Assembly (NCBI GenBank): GCA_025360125.1 | Contig: JANYCU010000032.1 | Coordinates: 1 to 56,027 of the forward strand | Origin: Armatimonadota bacterium | GTDB lineage: Bacteria; Armatimonadota; Fimbriimonadia; Fimbriimonadales; Fimbriimonadaceae | Reading direction: 5' to 3' | DNA: 56,027 nt | Shown: positions 34,677-43,813 of the stretch, piece by piece | Position numbering within the stretch: the first letter of the stretch is position 1 | Layout of the letters: the number at the start of each line of letters is the position of its first letter | Notes under the pieces: generated by a model | Seen by the model: the letters and a program-made list of their open reading frames with translations, nothing else | What the model was told of the DNA's origin: nothing | The model's database searches: none | Made by a program: the position numbers and the translations under genes

Positions 34677-34886
34677 ATGGGTCCATACAAACGATGGGAT
34701 TCGAGGATGAAACCAATCAAACCCGAAAAGAGAAAGCTGGTCGCCATGACCTGTTTAATCGCCTTTTGGGGCCTTGGTGAGTTGTTTGTTATCCCTCACC
34801 TGCCCATACGGCACCATTCGCCCGTCTTGTCGTTTGTCTATGTGCTGATCATACTTCTGGTGATAGCCACGAAGAAATTCGAATAA
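34677..34886 (+). CDS. Small two-helix membrane protein
   Basis: 69 aa from the ATG at 34677 (alternative ATG at 34707). Two hydrophobic helices (about KLVAMTCLIAFWGLGELFVI and SPVLSFVYVLIILLVIA) are separated by a short PIRHH turn, after a basic N-terminus. It begins 7 nt after the M14 stop and could be co-transcribed with it. No family was recognised. The translation is supported only by the clean membrane pattern and position. Confidence 0.5.
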   Translation: MGPYKRWDSRMKPIKPEKRKLVAMTCLIAFWGLGELFVIPHLPIRHHSPVLSFVYVLIILLVIATKKFE

Positions 34887-34942
34887 GTCATCTGCCAATG
34901 CCAGAAGATGCCGAAGAAAAGCAGAATCAGCCAGGGTTAAGG

Positions 34943-36097
34943 CTACTTAATATCGCCAGGCATCAATGCGCCTGCAAATGACTGCCATCCGCTGGCACCC
35001 TTCGGAGTGATTTTCACAACGATAACTCGCTTTGGGGGATTCCCGTTCATACCCGCCAACGATATGTTTCCAGAGACGCCTTTGAACCCAATTGTCGCTT
35101 CGAGAGCTTCGGTTAGCGATTTCGGGTCGCTGTCCTTTGTTCGTTTGAGCGCGTCCAGAGTTAGAGCCATGGCGTCATATCCCAAGGCAGCCATCGTCGT
35201 ATTCGGCACTTGGCCACCGTGCGCCTGCTTCCATTTTGCGAGGAATGTTTTGGATTCTGGCCATGGATCATCGGCGACAAAATGGTTCGTGAAGTAACCT
35301 CCGACGATTTTCTGTGACGAATCTTTAAGAATGGTCTCGCTGTCCCAGCCATCGCCTCCCATGAAGACAGCCTTGATACCCAGAGCCCGGGCTCGTTTCG
35401 AAATCGTTCCGACTTCGGTGAAGTAGCCGCTCATATAAATGCCGTCCACTTTTGCTTTGGCTATTGCCTTGAGTGCCTTATCGTAGTTGGGGGCGTTTCG
35501 GCTACCCGATTCGTAGGTCGGACTTGCCACCACTTTGCCGCCCAATTTCTTGAAATGCTCTGTGAAATCTTTGTTGAGTTTTTCTGAATAGGGAAGTGCC
35601 GAGTCGGCGAAGGTCGCGACCCGATGCAGGTGCAATTTTTCGCTTGCAAAAGTCGCCATCGCAGGTCCTTGAACATCATCGGTGTAATTGACCCGGAAGA
35701 TATTTCCGAATTCTCTTAGGTTAGGTTTTGTTGCCCCACAGGCAACGACAGGAATGCCTTTTGCCGCCGCCGCTTTGCTGATTTGGATCGTATTGCCACT
35801 CGAGCAATCTCCAAGGATGGCAACGACGTCATTTTCCAGCACCTTCTCGGTAGCCGTAAGCGCCATGTCGGGCCGCGAGGCACAATCGCCTGCGACGAGA
35901 ATAATTTTCTTGCCCTGAATTCCTCCGAGATTATTCACTTCGCCGGCGGCCATCTGGTACCCCGCCATTTGGTCGACTCCCCACGGCTTGTTGTCGCCAG
36001 TCAGGCTGGCAATGCAGCCAATCAGAATAGTGTCGAGTGGCGGCGAAACTGGTTTTGATATTGCGGAACTAAGAATGAGGCCTAGCATTGAAATCAT
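34943..36097 (-). CDS. Branched-chain amino acid-type ABC substrate-binding protein
   Basis: A 384-aa periplasmic-binding protein (LivJ/Peripla_BP_6 type). The N-terminus (MISMLGLILSSAISKPV) is a short signal peptide. ILIGCIASLTGDNKPWGVDQ and GYQMAAGEVNNLGGIQGKKI are the hallmark start; DCSSGNTIQISKAAAAKGIPV contacts the ligand amino group in relatives. It would bind a branched-chain amino acid, amide or related small molecule. No permease or ATPase genes are next to it, so it is an orphan subunit or works with components elsewhere. A TAGAAT hexamer sits exactly 6 nt upstream of the ATG. Confidence 0.88.
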   Translation of the reverse strand: MISMLGLILSSAISKPVSPPLDTILIGCIASLTGDNKPWGVDQMAGYQMAAGEVNNLGGIQGKKIILVAGDCASRPDMALTATEKVLENDVVAILGDCSSGNTIQISKAAAAKGIPVVACGATKPNLREFGNIFRVNYTDDVQGPAMATFASEKLHLHRVATFADSALPYSEKLNKDFTEHFKKLGGKVVASPTYESGSRNAPNYDKALKAIAKAKVDGIYMSGYFTEVGTISKRARALGIKAVFMGGDGWDSETILKDSSQKIVGGYFTNHFVADDPWPESKTFLAKWKQAHGGQVPNTTMAALGYDAMALTLDALKRTKDSDPKSLTEALEATIGFKGVSGNISLAGMNGNPPKRVIVVKITPKGASGWQSFAGALMPGDIK

Positions 36098-36103
36098 GTG
36101 CTG

Positions 36104-36109
36104 ATTCTA
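36104..36109 (-). promoter_or_regulatory. Leaderless-type -10 before the binding-protein gene
   Basis: Read on the minus strand this is TAGAAT, exactly 6 nt before the ATG whose first base is 36097. Confidence 0.45.
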
Positions 36110-36186
36110 TCGCGAAAGGCGATCAAATGCTAGAAGAAATTAACGAAGAATCTTGCATCCCGTGAGAATCTCTGACCGCACAAACG

Positions 36187-36228
36187 AAAACACGGAAGGA
36201 GTCCCAAAGAGGATCCCTTCCGTGTTTT
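36187..36228 (-). terminator. Intrinsic terminator of tRNA-Asn
   Basis: A perfect 13-bp stem (AAAACACGGAAGG / CCTTCCGTGTTTT) with a 16-nt loop, ending in T-runs on both strands. It lies 9 nt beyond the CCA end of the tRNA. Confidence 0.85.
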
Positions 36229-36237
36229 CGAAAAAAG

Positions 36238-36313
36238 TGGCTGCCGCTGTAGGACTCGAACCTACGACCAGCTGATTAACAGTCAGCTGCTCTACCAACT
36301 GAGCTAAGCGGCA
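36238..36313 (-). tRNA. tRNA-Asn (anticodon GTT)
   Basis: A 76-nt cloverleaf including an encoded CCA end. The acceptor stem TGCCGCT pairs with AGCGGCA, the D-arm is GCTCAGTTGGTAGAGC, the anticodon stem-loop GCTGACTGTTAATCAGC has GTT in the centre, and the T-arm is GTAGGTTCGAGTCCTAC. All stems are fully paired. Confidence 0.97.
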
Positions 36314-36689
36314 GTGGAAGGATAATAATACCCGTAAGGATAATCGGCTAGCAACTGACCGGAGAACAGGGGACAGAGAACCGAGAACAGAAAAAGAGCA
36401 AGAACAAGCAGAATGGGAAGAATGGATCGACGAGAAAATTGTGCCGACTTAGCCTGACCCGAGCCAACTTTCCTGCCAATACTACGGGTGTAAGGGATCG
36501 TCAGCGGGTAAATTCTAGACAGAAATATATGGCTAGTTGAACCTAAAGGCGAGCAAGCATCGTCCAGAACATTGTTGTTCTCAATAGGTCTAACCGATCT
36601 ACCGAGGAAACTTGCGCTGGCAACGGTTCGTCTGACGTAGTAACTAGCAATAGAACCGACGCAAGGTCGGAAAAAGGACAAAAAAGAGT
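36314..36689. other. Intergenic region between tRNA-Asn and clpC
   Basis: No gene is seen in these 376 nt. The left end carries the tRNA promoter. Around 36358-36420 there is a low-complexity purine-rich stretch with repeated GAGAACAG/GAGAACCG words. No CIRCE or CtsR-type operator is recognisable before clpC. A small hairpin CCGAC/GTCGG at 36656-36670 precedes the clpC ribosome site. Confidence 0.6.
36325..36354 (-). promoter_or_regulatory. Promoter of tRNA-Asn
   Basis: On the minus strand: -35 TTGCTA, an 18-bp spacer, -10 TATTAT, then 11 nt to the first base of the mature tRNA. The spacing suits a tRNA with a short 5' leader. Confidence 0.5.
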
Positions 36690-39215
36690 ATGTGGCAACG
36701 TTTTACAGAAAGAGCACGCAAAGTAGTGTTCTATGCACAAGAAGAAGCGCAAAAGTTTGGCGAGGGCTACGTCTCCACCGAGCACCTGTTGCTCGGTTTG
36801 GTGCGAGAGTCTGACAGTGTCGCAGCCCGCGTACTCGATAAATTAAGTGTAAGCCTTAATCGAGTTCGAGCGGAAGTGGAAAAGCAGTTGCCTCGCGGTG
36901 ATGCCCGACCCAACCAAGACATGACGCTCACGCCTCGAGCCAAGCGGGTTATTGACCTTGCTTATGATGAAGCGCGAAATCTCAACAACAACTATATTGG
37001 AACCGAGCACTTGTTGCTGGGTCTGATACGAGAAGGAGACGGATTGGCCGGAAGAGTTTTGGCCAAGCTAGGCGTCGAACTGGAGAAGGCACGACGGGAA
37101 GTCATGGGTCTGCAAGACAATGACATCCAACAAAAGTCGACCACTGGTTCACGTCCAACATCTTCATCATCATCAACGACTTCTTCGACAACTACCAAGA
37201 CCCAAACCCTTGATGAGTTTGGCCGCGACTTAACCGAGCTTGCCCGCGATGGCAAGCTTGACCCCGTGGTCGGGCGCCAAAACGAAATCGAGCGGGTCAT
37301 GCAGATTCTCTGTCGAAGAACCAAGAACAACCCTTGCCTTATTGGTGAACCTGGTGTTGGTAAGACAGCGATTGCTGAGGGGCTTGCCCTTCGAATCGTG
37401 AGCGGAGATATTCCTGACCTCTTGAAGGATCGACGAATCGTCGCCCTTGACCTCGCTGCGCTCGTCGCTGGTACCAAGTATCGTGGTGAGTTTGAAGAGC
37501 GAATGAAGAAGGTGATGGAAGAAGTCCGTCGCGCCGATGGTCAAGTAATCCTCTTTATTGACGAGCTTCACACGCTTGTAGGTGCCGGTGCCGCCGAGGG
37601 TGCCATCGACGCCAGCAACATCATGAAGCCAGCCCTTGCAAGAGGCGAACTGCAGTGCGTGGGAGCCACGACTCAGGACGAATTTAGAAAGTACATCGAA
37701 AAAGATGCCGCTCTTGAGCGACGTTTCCAAGCGGTCAAGGTCAAGGAACCTACCGAAGAAGAGGCGATCGAGATTCTTAAGGGACTTCGAGAGCGATACG
37801 AAGCTCACCACCACGTGGAAATTACGGATGACGCGATTGTCGCAGCCGTCACGCTTTCACAACGATATATCAGCGACCGGACCTTACCGGACAAAGCCAT
37901 CGACCTTGTCGATGAGGCCGCATCGCGAGTGCGATTGCAGCAGAGCTTGCCACCGAAGGACGTCCGGGATGATCGAGTTCGTTTGAACAAGATGATCACG
38001 GAGATCGAGCACCTTGAGAAGCGAAGTAACGAGCCAGAAAGACTTGAAAAGTTGATCACCGAAAAGGAAGCCATCGAAGCAAGTGTGTCTGAGCGAGAAG
38101 AAGCTTGGGATGCGGTTGAGAAGATCGAGCCAATCGTTAACGAATCAGAAATCGCGAGTATCGTCCAAAGCTGGACGGGTATTCCGGTGATGAAGCTGGT
38201 TGAGACCGAGAGTGCAAAACTCTTGAAAATGGAAGACGACATCCACGCCAAGATGGTTGGTCAAAACGATGCGGTCATTGCCGTCAGTCGCGCGATTCGC
38301 CGATCACGAAGTGGACTTAAGGATCCTAAGCGACCGATGGGTAGCTTCATCTTCCTTGGCCCCACGGGTGTTGGAAAAACTGAGTTGGCTAAGACCCTCG
38401 CTGGTTACCTTTATGAAAAGGAATCGAGCATGGTCCGAATCGACATGTCGGAATACATGGAGCGCTTTGCAGTCTCACGGCTGGTCGGCGCCCCTCCGGG
38501 ATATGTTGGATACGATGAGGGCGGACAACTTACGGAAGCCGTTCGACGAAATCCGTACTGCGTGGTTCTCCTCGACGAAATCGAGAAGGCTCACCCTGAA
38601 GTCTTTAACTTGCTCCTGCAAGTGCTTGAAGATGGCCAGTTGACGGATAGCCAAGGTCGAACCGTTGACTTCCGAAATACGCTTATCATCATGACCTCCA
38701 ACGTCGGAGTTCGACCGATCGAGCTCGACAAGCAGCTTGGATTCCGTGACTCTCGACAGGATGTTAACGATCCTAAGACGTATGAGCATATGAAGACGAG
38801 AATGCTGGAAGAGATGAAGAAGAGCTTCCGACCCGAGTTCCTCAACCGTGTCGACGAGATCATCGTGTTCCAAAATCTCAAGCGAGAAGAAATCCTTGAA
38901 ATCGCGGATCATTATCTCAAGCGAGTTAATGAGCAAGCTGCTTCGATGGGTATCACCATTGATTTGAGCGACGCAGTCAAGAACATTCTTGTCGACAAGG
39001 GTTACGATCCGAACATGGGTGCGAGGCCTCTGCGAAGAGCGGTCCAGCGCTTCATCGAAGATCCGCTTGCTGAGGAAATGCTGGAAGGCAAGTTCCATTC
39101 TGGCGATGCCATCATGGCCGACGTCAGCCCAGACGATCCGGAGAAGATCATCTTCAAGAAGATCGTCAAGAAAGAAGGCGGCGGCGGAAAGAAGAAAGAA
39201 CTCGTCGGCAAGTAG
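36690..39215 (+). CDS. clpC: ATP-dependent Clp protease ATP-binding subunit ClpC
   Basis: 841 aa, full length. Two Clp-N repeats are at ~1-145 ([38 protein letters not shown]). A Ser/Thr-rich linker (~155-175) leads to AAA+ domain 1 (Walker A GEPGVGKT, Walker [10 protein letters not shown]), a coiled-coil middle region (~405-475) and AAA+ domain 2 ([20 protein letters not shown]). The KQLGFRD segment around 685 is the ClpP-binding loop (LGF), so it should deliver substrates to ClpP. The unfoldase handles regulated proteolysis and heat-stress quality control. A clear terminator follows. No mcsA/mcsB/ctsR neighbours are seen, unlike in Firmicutes. Confidence 0.95.
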   Translation: MWQRFTERARKVVFYAQEEAQKFGEGYVSTEHLLLGLVRESDSVAARVLDKLSVSLNRVRAEVEKQLPRGDARPNQDMTLTPRAKRVIDLAYDEARNLNNNYIGTEHLLLGLIREGDGLAGRVLAKLGVELEKARREVMGLQDNDIQQKSTTGSRPTSSSSSTTSSTTTKTQTLDEFGRDLTELARDGKLDPVVGRQNEIERVMQILCRRTKNNPCLIGEPGVGKTAIAEGLALRIVSGDIPDLLKDRRIVALDLAALVAGTKYRGEFEERMKKVMEEVRRADGQVILFIDELHTLVGAGAAEGAIDASNIMKPALARGELQCVGATTQDEFRKYIEKDAALERRFQAVKVKEPTEEEAIEILKGLRERYEAHHHVEITDDAIVAAVTLSQRYISDRTLPDKAIDLVDEAASRVRLQQSLPPKDVRDDRVRLNKMITEIEHLEKRSNEPERLEKLITEKEAIEASVSEREEAWDAVEKIEPIVNESEIASIVQSWTGIPVMKLVETESAKLLKMEDDIHAKMVGQNDAVIAVSRAIRRSRSGLKDPKRPMGSFIFLGPTGVGKTELAKTLAGYLYEKESSMVRIDMSEYMERFAVSRLVGAPPGYVGYDEGGQLTEAVRRNPYCVVLLDEIEKAHPEVFNLLLQVLEDGQLTDSQGRTVDFRNTLIIMTSNVGVRPIELDKQLGFRDSRQDVNDPKTYEHMKTRMLEEMKKSFRPEFLNRVDEIIVFQNLKREEILEIADHYLKRVNEQAASMGITIDLSDAVKNILVDKGYDPNMGARPLRRAVQRFIEDPLAEEMLEGKFHSGDAIMADVSPDDPEKIIFKKIVKKEGGGGKKKELVGK

Positions 39216-39248
39216 TCGAAAGGCGGGCATTTCGCCTGCAAAAATGAG

Positions 39249-39282
39249 CCCCGCGAAGTGAGACTTCGCGGGGTTCTTTTTA
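39249..39282 (+). terminator. Intrinsic terminator after clpC
   Basis: An 11-bp perfect stem CCCCGCGAAGT / ACTTCGCGGGG with loop GAG, followed by TTCTTTTTAT. It starts 33 nt after the clpC stop. Confidence 0.92.
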
Positions 39283-39307
39283 TATTTTCGGTTATGCTAA
39301 GTGAGCA

Positions 39308-39523
39308 ATGATTTGGGACAAGATTCTGTCAAATTTTCCCAATGCATTAGCCATTATTTGCACAATCATTGGTTTAAAGGGAATTGTTCGACGAAGGATC
39401 AGGCTGAGGGGCCGAACATACGATAATTCGAAAGCCGTGTGGATTGGCCTCGTTTACATTTTGGTAGGAGCAGTGGGCTTTTTGTCATGGGAATTGCTTC
39501 ACCAATTTAGTGGCACGAATTAG
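39308..39523 (+). CDS. Small two-helix membrane protein
   Basis: 71 aa with two hydrophobic helices (LAIICTIIGLKGIV and AVWIGLVYILVGAVGFLSWELL) around a basic loop (RRRIRLRGRTYDNSK), so the loop would face the cytoplasm. It starts 26 nt after the clpC terminator; a TATGCT hexamer stands 9 nt before the ATG. No family was recognised. The membrane pattern and the promoter-like position support it as a real gene. Confidence 0.55.
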   Translation: MIWDKILSNFPNALAIICTIIGLKGIVRRRIRLRGRTYDNSKAVWIGLVYILVGAVGFLSWELLHQFSGTN

Positions 39524-39595
39524 TTGGAGTCGCATAGCTCCTTATTGACAAAACTGAATACATTGCTCCTCTTTGCCTGTAGCTAGAAGTTTCGC

Positions 39596-40279
39596 TCACT
39601 GCAAATCGAAATACATATCCTGCGGGGTCTGCCCTGAATAGAATGCGCTGAGTTTCTTCTTGCTTGCATGACCGTCGACCCAGGCGATGATGACGTTATC
39701 TATTGCGTTTGGATCGGGGATTCCCCAACAGTCTGCGCCTGCTCCGCCAAGGATGCCGTAATAATCCGAAGGGCGAAGTAGGAATTTGCCATCGTCGCCA
39801 CACCAGGAGTTGGTTTTGGAAGAATGAGAGGTGGTGAGGGCGACAGTGTTACCGGGATCTTCGACGGAGGTTGAGGAAACCGCAGTTTGGGTTGCAAGGT
39901 TCGAGAAGTCGAGTTTGATGTTCGACAGGTAGCGAACGTTGTAGCCGAAGTGGGTGGTCTGGGCTCCGCTGGCGTCCTTTTCCTTTACTTTGCTACATTG
40001 ACATAGCCAGATTTGTTTATTTTTGACGTAAGGATTGATTTCGTCGTGCCAGAAAGTTGTGTTGGCTGCGGTGCCGTAGGCTCCAAGTGGGAATTGGTCA
40101 TCGTAATCGGTTTGGTACATGACAAACGAGATATCGAGTTGGCGAAGGTTTGACATGCAGGAGGTTGCTTTTGCGGCCATTTTGGCTTGGGCGAAGACGG
40201 GGAAAAGGATAGCGGCAAGGATCGCGATGATAGCGATGACCACAAGCAATTCAATTAATGTAAAAGCACGACGAAACAC
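39596..40279 (-). CDS. Prepilin-like protein with N-terminal methylation motif
   Basis: 227 aa from a GTG at 40279. The prepilin motif [20 protein letters not shown] begins at residue 3 and is followed by [16 protein letters not shown], almost identical to the start of the protein at 13335-14141. The exported part includes a [19 protein letters not shown] segment and ends with the family's [10 protein letters not shown] motif. Processing by a prepilin peptidase and surface display are expected; individual function is unknown. The two proteins diverge beyond residue ~70. A TAAACT hexamer lies exactly 6 nt before the GTG. Confidence 0.85.
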   Translation of the reverse strand: MFRRAFTLIELLVVIAIIAILAAILFPVFAQAKMAAKATSCMSNLRQLDISFVMYQTDYDDQFPLGAYGTAANTTFWHDEINPYVKNKQIWLCQCSKVKEKDASGAQTTHFGYNVRYLSNIKLDFSNLATQTAVSSTSVEDPGNTVALTTSHSSKTNSWCGDDGKFLLRPSDYYGILGGAGADCWGIPDPNAIDNVIIAWVDGHASKKKLSAFYSGQTPQDMYFDLQ

Positions 40280-40285
40280 TCATTT

Positions 40286-40291
40286 AGTTTA
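40286..40291 (-). promoter_or_regulatory. Leaderless-type -10 before the prepilin-like gene
   Basis: TAAACT on the minus strand, exactly 6 nt before the GTG whose first base is 40279. This spacing also supports the GTG as the true start. Confidence 0.45.
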
Positions 40292-40345
40292 TTGAAAAAC
40301 ATCGAGAAAAACATCGGCGGGGACGTTAGAATAGGTGAGAATGTC

Positions 40346-41179
40346 ATGAAAAAAAAGGAACCGCCGATGGGGCCGCGATGGAAACGAGTGTTGAAGTCGA
40401 TGGGGCGGATGTTCTTGATGTTCGTTTTGATTATCGGGGCGGCCTACTGGTGGAATCCCCAAAAGGTACATTATCCGAGTAGGAAAGCTCCAGAGAATAA
40501 TCCCAAAATAGACCCAGAGTCGTCACGGTTATTTTCTAAGGGAACCCGGGTTGCGGTGGTTGTTGGTCACCCGGATGATGCTGAGTTTTTCATTTCGGGG
40601 ACTTTATTGAAGTTACACGATGCGGGGGCGGTGATTACCTTGATCGTGGTGACGGACGGGGACAAGAGCTACTATCCGCCATTTACGACGAATGTCGACG
40701 AGAACCGGAAGGTTCGGCATCAGGAACAGACGGATGCTAGTTCGCATTACGGGGCGAATGTGGTGTTTTTAGGCGGACCTGACGGTCGATATGACCCCGA
40801 TGAGCCTGTTTTGCGATCCAAATTGAAATCAGCATTGGATGAGGTGAAACCCGACTATATCATTGCCTTTGATCCGGAGTATCTGCCTCGGATTCAGCAT
40901 CGGGACCATGAGAATTCGGGTCGTGCGGCGTTGGAGCTTGCGCCAGGAACCTCGGCGAAGTGGATATTGCTGTTTGCTTCGATGGCAAGAAACACTTTTG
41001 TCGATACTTCCAAGTATTGGGATCAACGATCGGATTTGATTGCTATACATAAGAGCCAGTTTGCGGGTGAAAAGCTCATGTTGATTCGCGGAACATTGCT
41101 GGACAAGGAAATGAAAGAGGGCGAAGAGGCCGGATTTGAATTGGCCGAAGGATTTCGCGCGGTTCGGCTCAAGGATTAG
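40346..41179 (+). CDS. PIG-L family deacetylase, membrane-anchored
   Basis: 277 aa from the ATG at 40346 (a TTG at 40292 is in frame but extends into promoter-like sequence). A basic N-terminus and one hydrophobic helix (MFLMFVLIIGAAYWW) anchor it. The PIG-L/LmbE zinc site is in VVVGHPDDAEFFISG (HPDD) and the third ligand in RIQHRDHENSGRAA. The family removes N-acetyl groups from GlcNAc-containing substrates such as mycothiol/bacillithiol precursors, glycolipids or antibiotics. The membrane anchor suggests an envelope or lipid-linked glycan substrate. The next gene follows after 14 nt, though with its own promoter-like hexamer. Confidence 0.87.
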   Translation: MKKKEPPMGPRWKRVLKSMGRMFLMFVLIIGAAYWWNPQKVHYPSRKAPENNPKIDPESSRLFSKGTRVAVVVGHPDDAEFFISGTLLKLHDAGAVITLIVVTDGDKSYYPPFTTNVDENRKVRHQEQTDASSHYGANVVFLGGPDGRYDPDEPVLRSKLKSALDEVKPDYIIAFDPEYLPRIQHRDHENSGRAALELAPGTSAKWILLFASMARNTFVDTSKYWDQRSDLIAIHKSQFAGEKLMLIRGTLLDKEMKEGEEAGFELAEGFRAVRLKD

Positions 41180-41181
41180 CG

Positions 41182-41187
41182 TAAAAT
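41182..41187 (+). promoter_or_regulatory. Leaderless-type -10 before the S9 peptidase gene
   Basis: TAAAAT exactly 6 nt before the ATG at 41194; there is no Shine-Dalgarno sequence between. Confidence 0.5.
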
Positions 41188-41193
41188 CGCACC

Positions 41194-43266
41194 ATGAGAT
41201 TTTTCGCGATTGTTCTCGCGTTTGCCACGATTCCCGCTTTTGGTCAAGACCGTTTAGCTAGTCATCCGAAATATAAGGCGTACCAGGCGGGACAAGAAGC
41301 CGCTCGGAAAATGTCGTCGGCCGCTAATATGGCAATGACGTCGGGATGGTCTGCGGATAGTCGCTATGTTGTTTTGCGAGACGGGAAGGGTTTCGACATG
41401 AAGTCGAGGTCAGTGGTCGACTATAAGCCGGATGGAACGGTTGCCCAACCTGCACCCGCGGGCAGACGGGGTGGAGGACAAGGTCCAGCGCGAGGTCGAC
41501 AATTTACGTCTGCGACTTCGCCGGATGGTTTGTGGATTGCGAAATACGATAAAGCGAACATGTATTTGGCCAGTGCGAAAAAGCCAGACGATTTGACGCC
41601 GATAACCCGAGACGGAAGCGTTGAAAAACGGATCAAGTACGGAACGGGAAGTTGGGTCTACGGTGAGGAACTCGGTCAACGGGAGGCGATGTGGTGGTCG
41701 GCGGATTCGACGAAGGTCGTGTTTTATCGGTTTGATGAGTCGCAGGTTAAGGATTACTATGTAACCTTGGCGGAAGGCGACATCCAGAACAAGCTTTATA
41801 CGGAGGCGTATCCGAAAGCGGGGGCTCCGAACCCGTTGGTTCAGCTTTTGGCGTTTGATATTAAGACCAAGCAGACAACCAAGATCAACACGGAATTCAA
41901 GTCATCTGACCCGGATATCTCCCAATACATCTATAACGTTCGGTTTTCTCCAGATGGTAAATCTGTGCTCTTTAATCGGACCAATCGCAAGCAAAATGTC
42001 ATGGAGTTGGTGGCGGCAAACCCGAGTACGGGGGCTTGTCGAATGGTTATTCAGGAGACGAATCCGAACGGTTGGGTCGACAACAATCCGCGAATTCAGT
42101 GGCTTTCGGACGGAAAACGATTTTTGTGGGTGAGCGAGCGAAACGGCTTCTGGAATATTTACTTAGGTTCGCTCGACAAGGGAATCACGGCACCGATTAC
42201 ACGGCACGGATTCGAGGTCGAAGGCATTGTGAAAGTGGATGAACCGAAGGGATTGATTTGGTATTATGCGCATAGCGCGGAGAACCCGAATCAGGTGCAG
42301 CTTCACCGAATCAATTTTGACGGTTCGGACGAGAAACGGTTAACCGAGCCTAGCGCGGGGCATACGGTGCAGATTGCGCCAGACGGATCGGGCTTTACTG
42401 ATCGTTATGAAACGCTTGGGACTGCGCCGGGAACGAGAATATGCGACGGCGAAGGCAAAGTTTTGAAGGAAATGGGATCTGCGGATATTAGCGAGCAGAC
42501 CAAGGCTGGTTATAAGCCAGCGGAACGATTCTCTTGCATAGCTGCGGACGGGACAACGAGGATTTATGGCTACATTCAGAAGCCCTCGGACTTCGACCCG
42601 GGTAAGAAGTATCCCGTAATTTTGAGCGTGTACGGCGGGCCGGAGTCGGGCAGCGGTCCAGAGCGATTTGTGGCATCGAACGCAGACTGCGAATTTGGAT
42701 TTATTCACGCTTGGATCGATGGTCGAGGGACGCGAGGGCGAGGTCGCGATTTTCGGGAGAGCGTTTACCGAAAGCTTGGGATTGTCGAGATTGATGATCA
42801 GGCGGCAGCGATGAAGGCACTGGCCAAGGAGCCTTTCGTGGATGGTGCTCATATTGGAATTGAGGGGACCTCGTACGGTGGATATGCTTCGTTGATGTGC
42901 TTGGTTCGGCATCCGGAGACCTTTGCGGCCGCGGTTGCTGGTAGCGCCGTAACGGCGTGGTACCACTACGATTCAATCTACACGGAGCGGTTTATGGATA
43001 CTCCGCAGAATAATCCGGACGGATACAAGGCGGGGTCGGCGATGGAGTACGCGAAAGACCTTCGGGGGGCTTTGTGTTTGTACATTGGGACGGCGGACGA
43101 CAACGTTCATCCGTCGAACACGTGGCAGATGATCAATGCGCTTGACCGAGCAGGGAAGCCGTATCGGCTTTATGCGGGGGTTGACCAGGGTCACTCGGGG
43201 CTTCAGTTTGCCCGGCGAATGGAGTATTTCGTTGACAACCTACAACCCGGCGGCTGGGGTAAGTAA
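41194..43266 (+). CDS. S9 family peptidase, dipeptidyl peptidase IV type, secreted
   Basis: 690 aa with a signal peptide (MRFFAIVLAFATIPAFG). Residues ~45-430 form the DPP-IV beta-propeller (VYGEELGQREAMWWSADSTK contains the double-Glu substrate clamp region). The C-terminal alpha/beta hydrolase carries the nucleophile Ser in EGTSYGGYASL, Asp in GTADDNVHPSN and His in DQGHSGLQ. It should remove N-terminal X-Pro or X-Ala dipeptides from peptides in the periplasm. A Gly/Arg/Pro-rich loop (PAGRRGGGQGPARGRQ, ~88-103) interrupts the first blades and is unusual. Confidence 0.9.
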   Translation: MRFFAIVLAFATIPAFGQDRLASHPKYKAYQAGQEAARKMSSAANMAMTSGWSADSRYVVLRDGKGFDMKSRSVVDYKPDGTVAQPAPAGRRGGGQGPARGRQFTSATSPDGLWIAKYDKANMYLASAKKPDDLTPITRDGSVEKRIKYGTGSWVYGEELGQREAMWWSADSTKVVFYRFDESQVKDYYVTLAEGDIQNKLYTEAYPKAGAPNPLVQLLAFDIKTKQTTKINTEFKSSDPDISQYIYNVRFSPDGKSVLFNRTNRKQNVMELVAANPSTGACRMVIQETNPNGWVDNNPRIQWLSDGKRFLWVSERNGFWNIYLGSLDKGITAPITRHGFEVEGIVKVDEPKGLIWYYAHSAENPNQVQLHRINFDGSDEKRLTEPSAGHTVQIAPDGSGFTDRYETLGTAPGTRICDGEGKVLKEMGSADISEQTKAGYKPAERFSCIAADGTTRIYGYIQKPSDFDPGKKYPVILSVYGGPESGSGPERFVASNADCEFGFIHAWIDGRGTRGRGRDFRESVYRKLGIVEIDDQAAAMKALAKEPFVDGAHIGIEGTSYGGYASLMCLVRHPETFAAAVAGSAVTAWYHYDSIYTERFMDTPQNNPDGYKAGSAMEYAKDLRGALCLYIGTADDNVHPSNTWQMINALDRAGKPYRLYAGVDQGHSGLQFARRMEYFVDNLQPGGWGK

Positions 43267-43270
43267 CCCC

Positions 43271-43747
43271 CTACGCCTTGGATTTGGTCAGAACAATTCC
43301 GGTTTGAATCGAAGCCGGAAGAAGTTCGGTCTGTTGAGGGTGGAGCGTCAATTTCGTTCCATCCTTCGATAGCTCACCCGGCATGGAAACAGCGGCAGGC
43401 TTGCCATCTTGTTCAAGCCGCTTCCCACCCATCGAAGTCGTCAAAAGATTAACCACTCCCTCAGCGTAGACATAGGTACCTTCGGTCGCCGCAGCCGTGA
43501 AACTTTTGTCTGCGTTGAACTCGAACCAAAATGTCTTTGCTAAGCCAGTAAGAAATCCACCCTTATCGGCATCTTTGTGACTCGAAATAAACTCAGGATC
43601 GACGACCCATTTACCGACCAAAGGATTCGAAGAAGCCGGATTTGCCTTTGGATCCACCGGATCAGCAGGACCTTTAACGGGGTTGGGCTCGGTATGAGAG
43701 CACCCAGCCAGAGCGATCGCGACAAAAAAGGCACACTTCAATTTCAT
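43271..43747 (-). CDS. Lipoprotein of unknown function
   Basis: 158 aa. The signal (MKLKCAFFVAIALAGC) ends in a clear lipobox at Cys16. A proline/asparagine linker (~20-43) is followed by a small domain beginning NPLVGKWVVDPEF and containing FWFEFNADKSFTAAATEGTY and LSKDGTKLTLH. This GKW...F..D..F pattern is typical of lipocalin-like small beta-barrel domains in lipoproteins. Convergent with the S9 peptidase gene. A CACAAT hexamer stands 6 nt before the ATG. Confidence 0.75.
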   Translation of the reverse strand: MKLKCAFFVAIALAGCSHTEPNPVKGPADPVDPKANPASSNPLVGKWVVDPEFISSHKDADKGGFLTGLAKTFWFEFNADKSFTAAATEGTYVYAEGVVNLLTTSMGGKRLEQDGKPAAVSMPGELSKDGTKLTLHPQQTELLPASIQTGIVLTKSKA

Positions 43748-43761
43748 CTGCCTATTGTGGC

Positions 43762-43804
43762 AAAAAAAGACGAATAGGGGACTTTCAGCCGTAATTCCCC
43801 TATT
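43762..43804 (-). terminator. Intrinsic terminator of the PQQ-propeller gene
   Basis: On the minus strand a 9-bp stem AATAGGGGA / TCCCCTATT is followed by CGTCTTTTTTT. It begins 10 nt after the stop of the gene ending at 43814. Confidence 0.8.
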
Positions 43805-43813
43805 ATGTTGAAC

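Noticed and set aside
36304-36681. 125-codon minus-strand frame between tRNA-Asn and clpC
   Set aside because: It overlaps the tRNA promoter and a low-complexity purine stretch; no start signals or conserved features.
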